From Naasia sp. SYSU D00057 (lineage in GTDB: Bacteria; Actinomycetota; Actinomycetes; Actinomycetales; Microbacteriaceae), in assembly GCF_017916505.1 (NCBI RefSeq), contig NZ_JAFMSZ010000003.1, positions 263,083 through 327,082 of the forward strand: a stretch of 64,000 nt of DNA, read 5' to 3'. Within the stretch, counting starts at the first letter, position 1. The number at the start of each line of letters is the position of its first letter. Below, piece after piece: positions 44,029 to 52,265 of the stretch. Below the pieces are notes generated by a model. That model saw only the letters and a list, made by a program, of their open reading frames with translations. It was not told where the DNA came from and did no database searches. The position numbers were made by a program, and so were the translations under genes.

Positions 44029-44999
44029 CAGCTCGAGGCGCGCGCGACGGCGCGGGCTGAGGAGGGCAGGAGCACGTCCCTGCCCTCCTCGCCGCGCGCG
44101 ACCTGCGCCACGCTCTTGGCGAAGGCGGTGACGAACTCGGTGACGTCCGACTCGATCGTCGAGAGGGCGGGCACCGCCAGGTAGCCGAACGGGTGGTTGT
44201 CGACGCCGATGACGGCGATCCTGCCGGGGACGTCGATCCCGGCGTCGTGGGCGGCCGCGAGCACTGTGAACGCGACCTCGTCGTTGTAGGCGCACAGGCC
44301 GTCGACCTCGGGGTGCTCGGCGAGGAGGGCACGGAGCTGCGCCGTCGCCTCTCCCCGGTTCGCCGAGAGGGTGAGGCGGACGGGATGGGCGAGGCCGAGC
44401 CGCCGGGCCTCGGTGACGATCGCCTGCCAGCGGATCTCCGAGGTGGGCTCGAGGTCGGCTCGCGGGGGCGCGGCGTAGGCGAGAACGCGGCGGCCGCGCT
44501 CGAGGAGGTGGTCGACCTGGGTGACGGCCGCGCCGCCGAGGAACCCCGGGAGCCCGGGGAAGGCGGGGAGCACCGGCACGGAGAACTGCTGCGTGAGCTC
44601 GGCGAAGGCCGGCTCCCCCTCGCCGGCGGACGACAGGACGACGGCCGGCGCGAGATCCATCGCGGCGCTCCGGTCGTCCTCGGTGCCGAGCTGCCATACG
44701 AGGTGGAGCCCGTGCTCGCGCAGCGCCATGCCCAGCTGGGTGACGATGCCCGCGGCGACGAAGTCCGTCGCGCGCTGAAGGCCCGGCGTGAGCATGAGCA
44801 CGAGGGTGCTGCGGGCTCCGCGGAGCAGGCGGGCCGGGCCGTAGGGTCGGTAGCCGAGGCGCTCCGCCGCGGCGAGCACTCGCTGACGGGTCGCTTCGGG
44901 GATCGTCTGCCGTGGATCGTCGTTGAGCACGTAGCTGACGGTGGCGCGCGAGAGGCCCGCTTCGCGCGCCACATCGGTGCTCGTGACCCGGCCGCTCAT
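44028..44999 (-). CDS. LacI family regulator B
   Basis: Predicted 323-residue LacI-type repressor. TDVAREAGLSRATVSYVLN is the helix-turn-helix, followed by a shortened core with DGLCAYNDEVAFTVL and VIGVDNHPFGYLA. The ATG at 44999 is preferred over an upstream in-frame GTG because the N-terminus then matches the family's usual length. It diverges from the MalE-type importer operon at 45151. The 14-mer TGACACGTGCAAGT occurs just ahead of that operon and of the GH43-like gene, so B likely controls both. Confidence 0.9.
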   Translation of the reverse strand: MSGRVTSTDVAREAGLSRATVSYVLNDDPRQTIPEATRQRVLAAAERLGYRPYGPARLLRGARSTLVLMLTPGLQRATDFVAAGIVTQLGMALREHGLHLVWQLGTEDDRSAAMDLAPAVVLSSAGEGEPAFAELTQQFSVPVLPAFPGLPGFLGGAAVTQVDHLLERGRRVLAYAAPPRADLEPTSEIRWQAIVTEARRLGLAHPVRLTLSANRGEATAQLRALLAEHPEVDGLCAYNDEVAFTVLAAAHDAGIDVPGRIAVIGVDNHPFGYLAVPALSTIESDVTEFVTAFAKSVAQVARGEEGRDVLLPSSARAVARASS

Positions 45000-45072
45000 G
45001 CGATTCCGGTCTTCCTCGTCGGGGGCATGGCGATCACCGTAGTGCACCTCCGCAACTCGCCGCCCTCCGTCG

Positions 45073-45102
45073 TTGACACGTGCAAGTAGATCGCTCTACA
45101 GT
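45073..45102 (+). promoter_or_regulatory. Importer promoter carrying operators B and C
   Basis: TTGACA (45073-45078), an 18-bp spacer and TACAGT (45097-45102) form a near-consensus promoter. Operator B TGACACGTGCAAGT (45074-45087) covers the -35 side and operator C GTAGATCGCTCTAC (45086-45099) covers the -10 side; the two share two bases. Two different repressors could therefore block the same promoter. Confidence 0.75.
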
Positions 45103-45150
45103 TTCCCCGATCGGGACGATGGAGTTCCCGACGGACACCAGGAGGTCCTC

Positions 45151-46419
45151 ATGCGGCACACCTTCGCCGTCACTGCTGCCGGCGCCGCGCTCGCACTCAC
45201 TCTCGCCGGCTGCGCCGGTGGCGGCAGCTCGGCGTCGTCGTCGGACAGCGGCTCTCTCGAGATCTCGTTCCTCACGGGGTCGGGCGAGGGCACCGGCAGC
45301 AACTACACGATGCAGAAGCTCGTCGACGACTACGGCAACGGGGTGACGCTCGAGATGGAGCAGCTCGACGCCTCCATGGATCAGCGGATCCAGCTGCTCG
45401 CCTCCCAGGACCAGCTGCCCACCTTCTTCCAGATCGGCACGCCGTCGCAGATCGAGGACCTGTACGAGGCGGGGAAGATCGCCGACCTGGAGCCCGTGCT
45501 GGAGGAGCTCGGGGTGCTCGACAACCTGAGCCCCTTCTCGATCGAGGTGATCAAGGGCCTCTACGGCGGTCACCTCCTCGGGCTCCCGCTCGAGGTCGCG
45601 GTCGAGGGGTTCTGGTACAACAAGGCGATCTTCGAGGAGCAGGGCATCGAGGCGCCCCAGACCTGGGACGACCTCGAGGCCGCCGCCGCGAAGCTGCAGG
45701 AGGCCGGCGTCCAGCCGTTCGCGACCTCCGGCAAGGCGGGATGGCCGGTCACGCGGCTCGTCTCGGGCTACATCCAGCGCTCCGTCGGACCGGACGCGCT
45801 GAAGGCGGTCGCCGACGGGGACGCGAAGTTCACCGACGCCGAGTACGTGGAGGGCGCCGAGAAGATCGCCGACTTCGCGTCGAAGGGCTGGTTCGGCGAG
45901 GCGCCGGAGGCCCTCGACTACGGGCCGGCGCAGGACCTCTTCCTGCAGGGCACTGCCGCGATCTACTACACCGGCTCGTGGGCCGTCTCCGACTTCAACA
46001 ACGCCGAGCTGAACCAGATCGGGGCCGAGAACATCGGCTGGTTCCCGATCCCGGAGGTCGCGGGCGGCGAAGGCGGCATCGAGCAGACCCCGGCGAACGT
46101 CGGCCTCCCGATGGCGGTCAACGCGAAGACCCTCACCCCGGAGGTGAAGGACTTCCTCAAGTACCTCGTCGAGAACTACGGCACCGTCGCGATGGAGGAC
46201 CTCGACCTCATCACGGGCTTCACCACCGACGCCACCTCCGACTCGCCGCTCGTCGCCGAGACCGCCGAGCGGATCGCCGGCCTCGAGGAGTTCATCCCGT
46301 GGTTCGAGTCGCTGCAGTCGCCCGAGGGCACGGCCGCCTCGCAGAGCGGCGCGGCGTCGCTCGTGTCGGGCGGACTCACCGGCCAGCAGTTCATGGAGCA
46401 GGTGCAGGCCGCCCAGTAG
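45151..46419 (+). CDS. Sugar ABC importer substrate-binding lipoprotein (MalE type, system 1)
   Basis: Predicted 422-residue lipoprotein of the family-1 sugar-binding fold. The signal peptide ends in LAGC. Features include GLPLEVAVEGFWYNKAIFEEQGI, AAIYYTGSWAVSDF and the C-terminal LTGQQFMEQVQ. AGGAGG lies 6 nt before the ATG. First gene of a binding protein-permease-permease operon without ATPase. Ligand unknown; co-regulation with rhamnose-related genes through operator C suggests an oligosaccharide from the same polymer. Confidence 0.92.
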   Translation: MRHTFAVTAAGAALALTLAGCAGGGSSASSSDSGSLEISFLTGSGEGTGSNYTMQKLVDDYGNGVTLEMEQLDASMDQRIQLLASQDQLPTFFQIGTPSQIEDLYEAGKIADLEPVLEELGVLDNLSPFSIEVIKGLYGGHLLGLPLEVAVEGFWYNKAIFEEQGIEAPQTWDDLEAAAAKLQEAGVQPFATSGKAGWPVTRLVSGYIQRSVGPDALKAVADGDAKFTDAEYVEGAEKIADFASKGWFGEAPEALDYGPAQDLFLQGTAAIYYTGSWAVSDFNNAELNQIGAENIGWFPIPEVAGGEGGIEQTPANVGLPMAVNAKTLTPEVKDFLKYLVENYGTVAMEDLDLITGFTTDATSDSPLVAETAERIAGLEEFIPWFESLQSPEGTAASQSGAASLVSGGLTGQQFMEQVQAAQ

Positions 46420-46439
46420 CGTCGGACGTTCGCTGCACA

Positions 46440-46470
46440 GCGGGCCCGGGGCGATGCGTCCCGGGCCCGC
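46440..46470 (+). terminator. Intercistronic hairpin after MalE-type gene, system 1
   Basis: A perfect 11-bp stem GCGGGCCCGGG with a 9-nt loop lies between the binding-protein and permease genes. It likely raises binding-protein mRNA relative to permease mRNA. Confidence 0.65.
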
Positions 46471-46491
46471 GCGCATCACGAGGAGTTCCCC

Positions 46492-47373
46492 ATGGAGAGA
46501 GTGCTCGGCGACCGCCGCGCCATCCTGCTGTTCATCGCCCCGGCGCTGCTGCTCTACACGGTCGTCATGCTCGTGCCGATCGTGTGGTCGACGAGCTACA
46601 CCTTCCTCGACGGCAACCCGATCACCGGATTCGAGTGGGTCGGCCTCAACAACTACGCCACCGTCCTCGCCGATCCCGGCTTCTGGCAGGCGACCGGATT
46701 CAGCGTCCGCTACGCGATCATCGCGACCGTCCTGCAGGTGGCCGCGGGGCTCGGCCTCTCGCTGCTCTACGTCTTCGTGCTCAAGCGCTCGTCGGCACTC
46801 GTGCGCACGCTCGTGTTCTTCCCGATCGTGCTGCCGACGGCGGCGGTCGCCCAGCTGTTCGTCCAGCTCTTCGCGCTCGTGCCCCAGGAGGGCCCGGTGA
46901 ACTCGCTCACGGCGGCCCTCGGCCTCGGGACCATGAACTGGCTCGGGCAGCCGGACATCGCCTTCATCGTCCTGATCATCATGGACGTCTGGCGGTCGAT
47001 GGGCTTCTACGCCGTCCTCCTCTACGCGGGACTCGTCGCGATCCCGGACGACGTGCTTGAGGCGGCCCGGCTCGACGGCGCGCACCGCTGGAAGCTGGTG
47101 CGCTTCATCGTGCTGCCGTCGATCCTGCCGGTGCTGGTCTCCACCGTCATCTTCAGCATCAACGGGGCCATCAAGGTCTTCGACTCGGTCTTCGCGCTGA
47201 CCGGCGGCGGACCCAACGGCGCCACCACGCCGCTGACGCTGCTGATGTTCCGCACCTCGTTCGCCTTCGGGCAGTACGGGGAGGGGAGCACGATCGCGAT
47301 GACGCTCACCCTCCTCAGCCTCGTCGTGACGATCGCCATCTTCCGTGGGGCTCGAAAGGACATGACGGTATGA
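46492..47373 (+). CDS. Sugar ABC importer permease (MalF type, system 1)
   Basis: Predicted 293-residue six-helix permease. The coupling loop carries EAARLDGA followed by the conserved IVLPSILP. GAGGAG precedes the ATG at 46492. It overlaps the MalG-type gene by four bases (ATGA). Without an ATPase in the operon, it presumably pairs with a shared MsiK-type ATPase encoded elsewhere. Confidence 0.92.
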   Translation: MERVLGDRRAILLFIAPALLLYTVVMLVPIVWSTSYTFLDGNPITGFEWVGLNNYATVLADPGFWQATGFSVRYAIIATVLQVAAGLGLSLLYVFVLKRSSALVRTLVFFPIVLPTAAVAQLFVQLFALVPQEGPVNSLTAALGLGTMNWLGQPDIAFIVLIIMDVWRSMGFYAVLLYAGLVAIPDDVLEAARLDGAHRWKLVRFIVLPSILPVLVSTVIFSINGAIKVFDSVFALTGGGPNGATTPLTLLMFRTSFAFGQYGEGSTIAMTLTLLSLVVTIAIFRGARKDMTV

Positions 47374-48251
47374 CCGCGATGACAGCCGGCAGCGTTCCCG
47401 CGCGGCGCAGCGTCGCCGTCGCCCGGGTCACTGTGGGGCGGGTCCTCGGCATGCTCGGCATCGCTGTGCTGATCCTGGTCGAGGTGGTGCCGCTGGTCTG
47501 GCTCTTCCTGTCCTCGCTGAAAGCGCCCGCGGAGTTCAGTGGCAAGCCGATGTGGACTCTTCCCGACGGGATCCACTGGCAGAACTACGTGGATGCGTGG
47601 ACGCGGGGCAACATGGCGACCTACATCGTCAACAGCGCCCTCGCCACGTTCCCCGCGATCGCCATCCTGCTGATCACCGGCCTGATGGCGGGCTTCGCCC
47701 TCGAGGTGCTCAAATGGCGCGGACGCGGGGGAGTGCTGCTGCTGTTCCTCGGCGGCCTCATGGTGCCGCTGCAGATGATCCTGCTGCCCCTGTTCGCCAT
47801 GTACGTCGGTGCCGGACTGCTCAACAGCCCGCTCGCGCTCATCCTCACCTACGCCGCGACGGGCCTCCCGCTCACCGTGTTCATGATGGCCGGCTACTAC
47901 CGATCGCTCCCGCGCGAGGTCATCGAGGCGGCCGTGATCGACGGCGCGAGCATCTACCGCGTGTTCTTCAGCATCTCCCTTCCGATGCTCCGCAACGCGA
48001 TCATGACCATCGCGGTCGTGCAGTTCTTCTTCTTCTGGAACGACCTGCTGTTCGCGCTGACCTTCACGACGGACAACAGCTCACGCACCATCCAGGCCGG
48101 GCTGCTGAACTTCGTGAACACGTTCGGACAGACGGAGTGGGGTCCGACGTTCGCCTCCATCTGCATCTCGATCGTGCCGACGCTCGCCATCTACCTGCTG
48201 CTCAACCAGCGCGTCATGGGCGGCCTCACGGAGGGCGCCGTCAAGGGCTGA
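47370..48251 (+). CDS. Sugar ABC importer permease (MalG type, system 1)
   Basis: Predicted 293-residue six-helix permease with a roughly 25-residue cytoplasmic N-tail. The coupling loop is EAAVIDGA, and the family's end motif is present (RVMGGLTEGAVKG). It is coupled to the MalF-type gene by ATGA overlap. Last gene of the importer operon. Confidence 0.92.
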   Translation: MTAMTAGSVPARRSVAVARVTVGRVLGMLGIAVLILVEVVPLVWLFLSSLKAPAEFSGKPMWTLPDGIHWQNYVDAWTRGNMATYIVNSALATFPAIAILLITGLMAGFALEVLKWRGRGGVLLLFLGGLMVPLQMILLPLFAMYVGAGLLNSPLALILTYAATGLPLTVFMMAGYYRSLPREVIEAAVIDGASIYRVFFSISLPMLRNAIMTIAVVQFFFFWNDLLFALTFTTDNSSRTIQAGLLNFVNTFGQTEWGPTFASICISIVPTLAIYLLLNQRVMGGLTEGAVKG

Positions 48252-48354
48252 CGCCGCCGCGGGTCGTGCGGATGGCTCACGACGGTCCACGGGGTTGCAG
48301 CTGTCCGCGGGATCCGCGGTTGCTCCGGTGCCCGCGGGCGACTTGAGTGTTGCC

Positions 48355-49350
48355 ATGCAGACGACGCGGCTGGGCACGTCCGACCTCGAGGTGTCGCGCA
48401 TCGCGCTCGGCACCATGACCTTCGGGTGGGAGGCGAGCAGGGAGGAGTCCTTCGCGATCCTCGACGCGTATGCCGAGGCGGGCGGCAACTTCGTCGACAC
48501 CGCCGACGTCTACTCGGACGGCGCCAGCGAGGAGATCATCGGCGAGTGGCTCGCGGGCCGCTCGCGCGACGAGGTGATCCTCGCCACGAAGGGCCGGTTC
48601 CCGGTCGGCGGGAAGCCGGCGTCGCTGTCGAAGCGGTACCTCGACGGGGCGCTCGACGCGAGCCTCCGGCGCCTCGGCGTGGACCACGTCGACCTGTATC
48701 AGGCGCACGCCGCCGACGGGGAGCACCCGCTGTCGGAGTTCGCCGAGTTCCTCGAGGGGGCCCAGCGGTCAGGCAAGGTGCGGTACGGCGGCGTCTCCAA
48801 CTTCACGGCCGCCGCGCTCGTCGAGCTGGACCAGGCGACGCGCGAGCTCGGCATCCCGCCGGTCGTCTCGCTGCAGCCGCAGTACAGCCTGATCGTGCGG
48901 GACATCGAGCTCGAGGTCCTGCCGACCGCCCGCCTGCTCGGCATGGGCTCTGTCGCGTGGGGGCCGCTCGCCGCCGGATGGCTGACGGGCAAGTACGCGC
49001 GGGACGTCGCGCCGCCGGAGGGCAGCCGCCTCGGCGACGATCCGGAGCGCGGGGCCGAGGCCTGGAGCAAGCGCGGCACCGACCGGACCTGGTCGATCCT
49101 CGAGGTGCTCCAGCACGCCGCGGCGGAGTCGGGGCAGTCGCAGGCCGTGGTCGCCCTGGCCTGGCTGCTCGATCGTCCGGGCCTGACGAGCGCGATCGTG
49201 GGCGCGCGCACGGTGGACCAGCTCGCGCAGACCGTTGGCGCGAGCGACGCCGAGGTGGCGCCCGAGCTTCTCGCCGCCCTGACCGCCGTGAGCGAGCCGG
49301 ACCTCCCCTCCTACTACGCGATCATGCGGCAGGACCTGCAGCGGCACTGA
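48355..49350 (+). CDS. Aldo/keto reductase
   Basis: Predicted 331-residue NADPH-dependent aldo/keto reductase barrel. The catalytic tetrad elements are present: FVDTADVYSDG (Asp, Tyr), ILATKGRF (Lys) and LYQAHAADG (His). GARTVDQL near the end fits the cofactor-binding region. ATG at 48355 gives the normal N-terminus (MQTTRLGTSDLEVSRIALG); an earlier in-frame start is less likely. It could reduce sugar-derived aldehydes, but no operon ties it to the rhamnose genes. Confidence 0.9.
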   Translation: MQTTRLGTSDLEVSRIALGTMTFGWEASREESFAILDAYAEAGGNFVDTADVYSDGASEEIIGEWLAGRSRDEVILATKGRFPVGGKPASLSKRYLDGALDASLRRLGVDHVDLYQAHAADGEHPLSEFAEFLEGAQRSGKVRYGGVSNFTAAALVELDQATRELGIPPVVSLQPQYSLIVRDIELEVLPTARLLGMGSVAWGPLAAGWLTGKYARDVAPPEGSRLGDDPERGAEAWSKRGTDRTWSILEVLQHAAAESGQSQAVVALAWLLDRPGLTSAIVGARTVDQLAQTVGASDAEVAPELLAALTAVSEPDLPSYYAIMRQDLQRH

Positions 49351-49371
49351 CCCGGCCGCATCCGCGCTGAA

Positions 49372-49436
49372 CAGGACTTCCTGCCGTCAGCAGGACCAGA
49401 AGGCCCCGGATCTCCTGCTGACTGCAGGAAGTCCTG
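49372..49436. repeat. Long inverted repeat (24-bp arms) between converging genes
   Basis: Arms 49372-49395 and 49413-49436 pair with one mismatch around a 17-nt spacer, the same spacer length as at 23317-23373. It lies between the converging aldo/keto reductase and GH78 genes, where it may terminate both. Outer sequence CAGGACTTCCTGC. Confidence 0.8.
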
Positions 49437-49454
49437 CCGAACGCGGGCGGGCGG

Positions 49455-52265
49455 TCAGTTCTGCGATCCGTTCCGCACGTCGGCGAGCGCCCGCTCCACG
49501 GCGTCGGCGACGTGCGTCGGCAGGTTGAAGAGGGATCGGCCGAGGGGCATGTGGCTCGCCCACTGGGTGTGCCGGCGATACTCGCGCGCCTGCTCCGGGT
49601 CCTCGTCCGCGATGGCGCCGACGATCGCCGAGTACGCCTCGCGGTCGTCGATGACGTGCTTCAGCGGGGTGTCGAGGGACACCTTCCGGGTCGGCTTCTC
49701 GGGCAGGGGCACCTCCGCGGTGAAGGTGTGCCGGCCGGAGCCGACCTCGCGCGCCTCGTCCACCCCCGGCAGGTGCACGGTGGCCGTGGTGTTCGGAGGA
49801 ACGACGACGTCGAGCGTGAAGGTCGTCCCCTCCCGCCGCCACTCCACGCTCGCAAGGCCGTAGGGGGTCTCGTGCGACGTGCTCGCCCAGTCGATCTCGT
49901 CGAGCAGGACGGGCCGGACCTCGATCCGCTGATAGCCCGGCGCGGCAGGGGCCAGGCCGCCGACGGAGCGATGCAGCCAGTCCGCCACGGCGCCGAAGGC
50001 GTAGTGGTTGAACGACGTCATCTCACCCGGGTTGATGGAGCCGTCCTCGAGCATGCTGTCCCAGCGCTCCCAGATGGTCGTCGCACCCATCGTGACCGCG
50101 TACAGCCAGGACGGGTTCTCGGTCTGGGTGAGCAGCCGGCCGGCGACGTCTGCGTGGCCGGCGCCGACCAGGGCGTCCTGGATGAGCGGAGTGCCGACGA
50201 AGCCGGTGCTCATGTGGTAGCCCGCGGCCCGCACGAGGAACGCGAGCCGGTCGCCGATCGTGGTCCGCCGCTCCGCGTCGCGCACCAGGTCGAACTGCAG
50301 GGCGAGGGCGTACGCGGTCGGCGCATCGCTCACGATCCGGCCGGTGGGCGTGACGTACTCGCGCACCCACGCCTCCCGCACCCGCTCCGCGAGCTCGCCG
50401 TACCGCGCCGCATCCTCGGCACGGCCGAGACGCTCGGCAGCGAGGGCGACGAGGTGCGTCGACCAGTGGAGGTAGGCGCTCGCGACGATGTCGTCGTCGG
50501 TCTTCGCGTCGCCCGGGCGGGTGGGCGGGGCGTCCGGGTCGAGCCAGTCGCCGAACTGGAAGTGGCCCTCCCAGAGCATCCGCTCCCCGGCGAGGCGGAG
50601 CAGCGCGTCCGCCCAGGCACGCATGCTCTCGTACTGGTCCTCGAGCACGCGCACGTCGGCGAATCGGTCGGCGAGCACGGTCGGCACCACCGCGGCCGCG
50701 TCGCCCCAGGCGGCCGCAGCCGACGCGCGGGTCGGCAGCACGCTCGGGACGATGAACGGCACGACGCCGTCCTGCGCAGCCTGCTCGAGCGCGAGGTCCT
50801 CGAGCCACGACGACAGGAACGCGTCGCAGTCGAACAGGTAGCTGGCCGTGGGGGTGAAGACCTGGATGTCGCCCGTCCAGCCGAGCCGCTCGTCGCGCTG
50901 CGGGCAGTCGGTCGGCAGCGACAGGAAGTTGCCCTTCATGCCCCAGACCACGTTCTCGTGCAGCCGGTTGACGAGCGGATGCGAGCTGTCGAACCAGCCG
51001 GTGCGGCGCATGTCGCTGTGCAGCACGACCGCCGTCACGGCGGCGGGGTCGACCTCTCCGCCGGGCCAGCCGTCGATCTGCGCGTACCGGAAGCCGTGGA
51101 AGGTGAACTCGGGCTCCCAGACCTCCTCGCCACGGCCGCTCAGCGTGTAGGTGTCCGTTGCGGCGGCGCGGCGCAGCGGCCGGATGCCGAGCTCGCCGTG
51201 CTCGAGCACCTCCGCGTGCCGCAGGGTGAGCGTGGTGCCCGCGTCGCCGGTCACTCGGATCCGGAGCCGGCCGACGAGGTTCTGGCCGAAGTCGAGGATG
51301 GCCGCGCCCGAGGGGCTGCGCAGCACCTCCGCGACGGCGACCTCCTCAGTGCGGCGCACCGGCTCGGCCGCTCGCGGCGTGGGCACGACCTGGACGCCGT
51401 CGATGCGGACGGGCTTCCACTCCTCGGCGAAGCCGGGCTCCGCCCAGCCGTCCTTCTCGAGGCGGGCGTCGTACGACTCCCCCTGGTAGATGCTGCTCGC
51501 CGTGCGCGGGCCGTCGCCGGTCGCCGTCCACTCGCCGTCGGTGACGACCGTGTCGACGCTGCCGTCCTCGTACTCGAGCACGAGCTGCGCCGCCACGGAG
51601 GGGTGCTCGCCGTAGAAGCGGGCCACGTTGTCCCGGAAGCCGTACTCCTCGGCGTACCAGCCGCCGGCCAGCTCGGCGCCCACCGCGTTCACGCCCTCGC
51701 GGAGCAGCGCGGTCACGTCGGTGACGTCGTAGAGGAGCCGGAACTGGTAGCTCGTCCAGCCGGGACCGAGCTCTGCGTCGCCGACCTGCCGCCCGTTCAG
51801 CAGCAGCCGGTGCACACCCTGCGCCGTCGAGTAGGCGAACGCCCGGCGCAGTCCGCCGCGCACCTCGAACTCGCGGCGGAGCAGCGCGGGCTGCGCCGGC
51901 CGCTCGGGATCGGCGAGCCCGATGAAGCCGGCGGTCCACTCGCCCTCGGCGAGGTGGCCGGCCGTGATGGTCAGCGGCTCGCTCCACTCGGAGGTGACGC
52001 CGTCGCCGCCCGTGACGCGGACGCGCACGACCGCCTCCTCGCGCGGGGCGAGCGGGGCGAACGGCCACGCCACGAAGACGGACACATCCCCCTCGACCTC
52101 GGCGATCGCCCCGTCTCGCTCGATCTCGGCGGAGGCCTGGATCCAGCCGGGGACCTCCGTCTCGGAGATCCAGCTGAGGCGGGGGCTGGGAGTCGCGACC
52201 GGGGCGCCGTCGTTGCGGCGCTCGGCGCGGACGCGCTGCACGCGGACGCTGGGGACGTCGTTCAT
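49455..52265 (-). CDS. Alpha-L-rhamnosidase (GH78), copy a
   Basis: Predicted 936-residue GH78 enzyme removing terminal alpha-L-rhamnose. The order is an N-terminal fibronectin-like segment, a rhamnosidase N-domain (about residues 135-300, LLNGRQVGDAELGPGWTSYQ), a further sandwich, the (alpha/alpha)6 barrel with CPQRDERLGWTGD (expected acid in that segment) and MGATTIWERWDSM, and a C-terminal beta-sandwich. A roughly 80-residue helical tail follows the sandwich and is unusual. No signal peptide. Its ATG overlaps the copy-b stop, so the two are co-translated from the promoter near 55 kb. Confidence 0.93.
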   Translation of the reverse strand: MNDVPSVRVQRVRAERRNDGAPVATPSPRLSWISETEVPGWIQASAEIERDGAIAEVEGDVSVFVAWPFAPLAPREEAVVRVRVTGGDGVTSEWSEPLTITAGHLAEGEWTAGFIGLADPERPAQPALLRREFEVRGGLRRAFAYSTAQGVHRLLLNGRQVGDAELGPGWTSYQFRLLYDVTDVTALLREGVNAVGAELAGGWYAEEYGFRDNVARFYGEHPSVAAQLVLEYEDGSVDTVVTDGEWTATGDGPRTASSIYQGESYDARLEKDGWAEPGFAEEWKPVRIDGVQVVPTPRAAEPVRRTEEVAVAEVLRSPSGAAILDFGQNLVGRLRIRVTGDAGTTLTLRHAEVLEHGELGIRPLRRAAATDTYTLSGRGEEVWEPEFTFHGFRYAQIDGWPGGEVDPAAVTAVVLHSDMRRTGWFDSSHPLVNRLHENVVWGMKGNFLSLPTDCPQRDERLGWTGDIQVFTPTASYLFDCDAFLSSWLEDLALEQAAQDGVVPFIVPSVLPTRASAAAAWGDAAAVVPTVLADRFADVRVLEDQYESMRAWADALLRLAGERMLWEGHFQFGDWLDPDAPPTRPGDAKTDDDIVASAYLHWSTHLVALAAERLGRAEDAARYGELAERVREAWVREYVTPTGRIVSDAPTAYALALQFDLVRDAERRTTIGDRLAFLVRAAGYHMSTGFVGTPLIQDALVGAGHADVAGRLLTQTENPSWLYAVTMGATTIWERWDSMLEDGSINPGEMTSFNHYAFGAVADWLHRSVGGLAPAAPGYQRIEVRPVLLDEIDWASTSHETPYGLASVEWRREGTTFTLDVVVPPNTTATVHLPGVDEAREVGSGRHTFTAEVPLPEKPTRKVSLDTPLKHVIDDREAYSAIVGAIADEDPEQAREYRRHTQWASHMPLGRSLFNLPTHVADAVERALADVRNGSQN

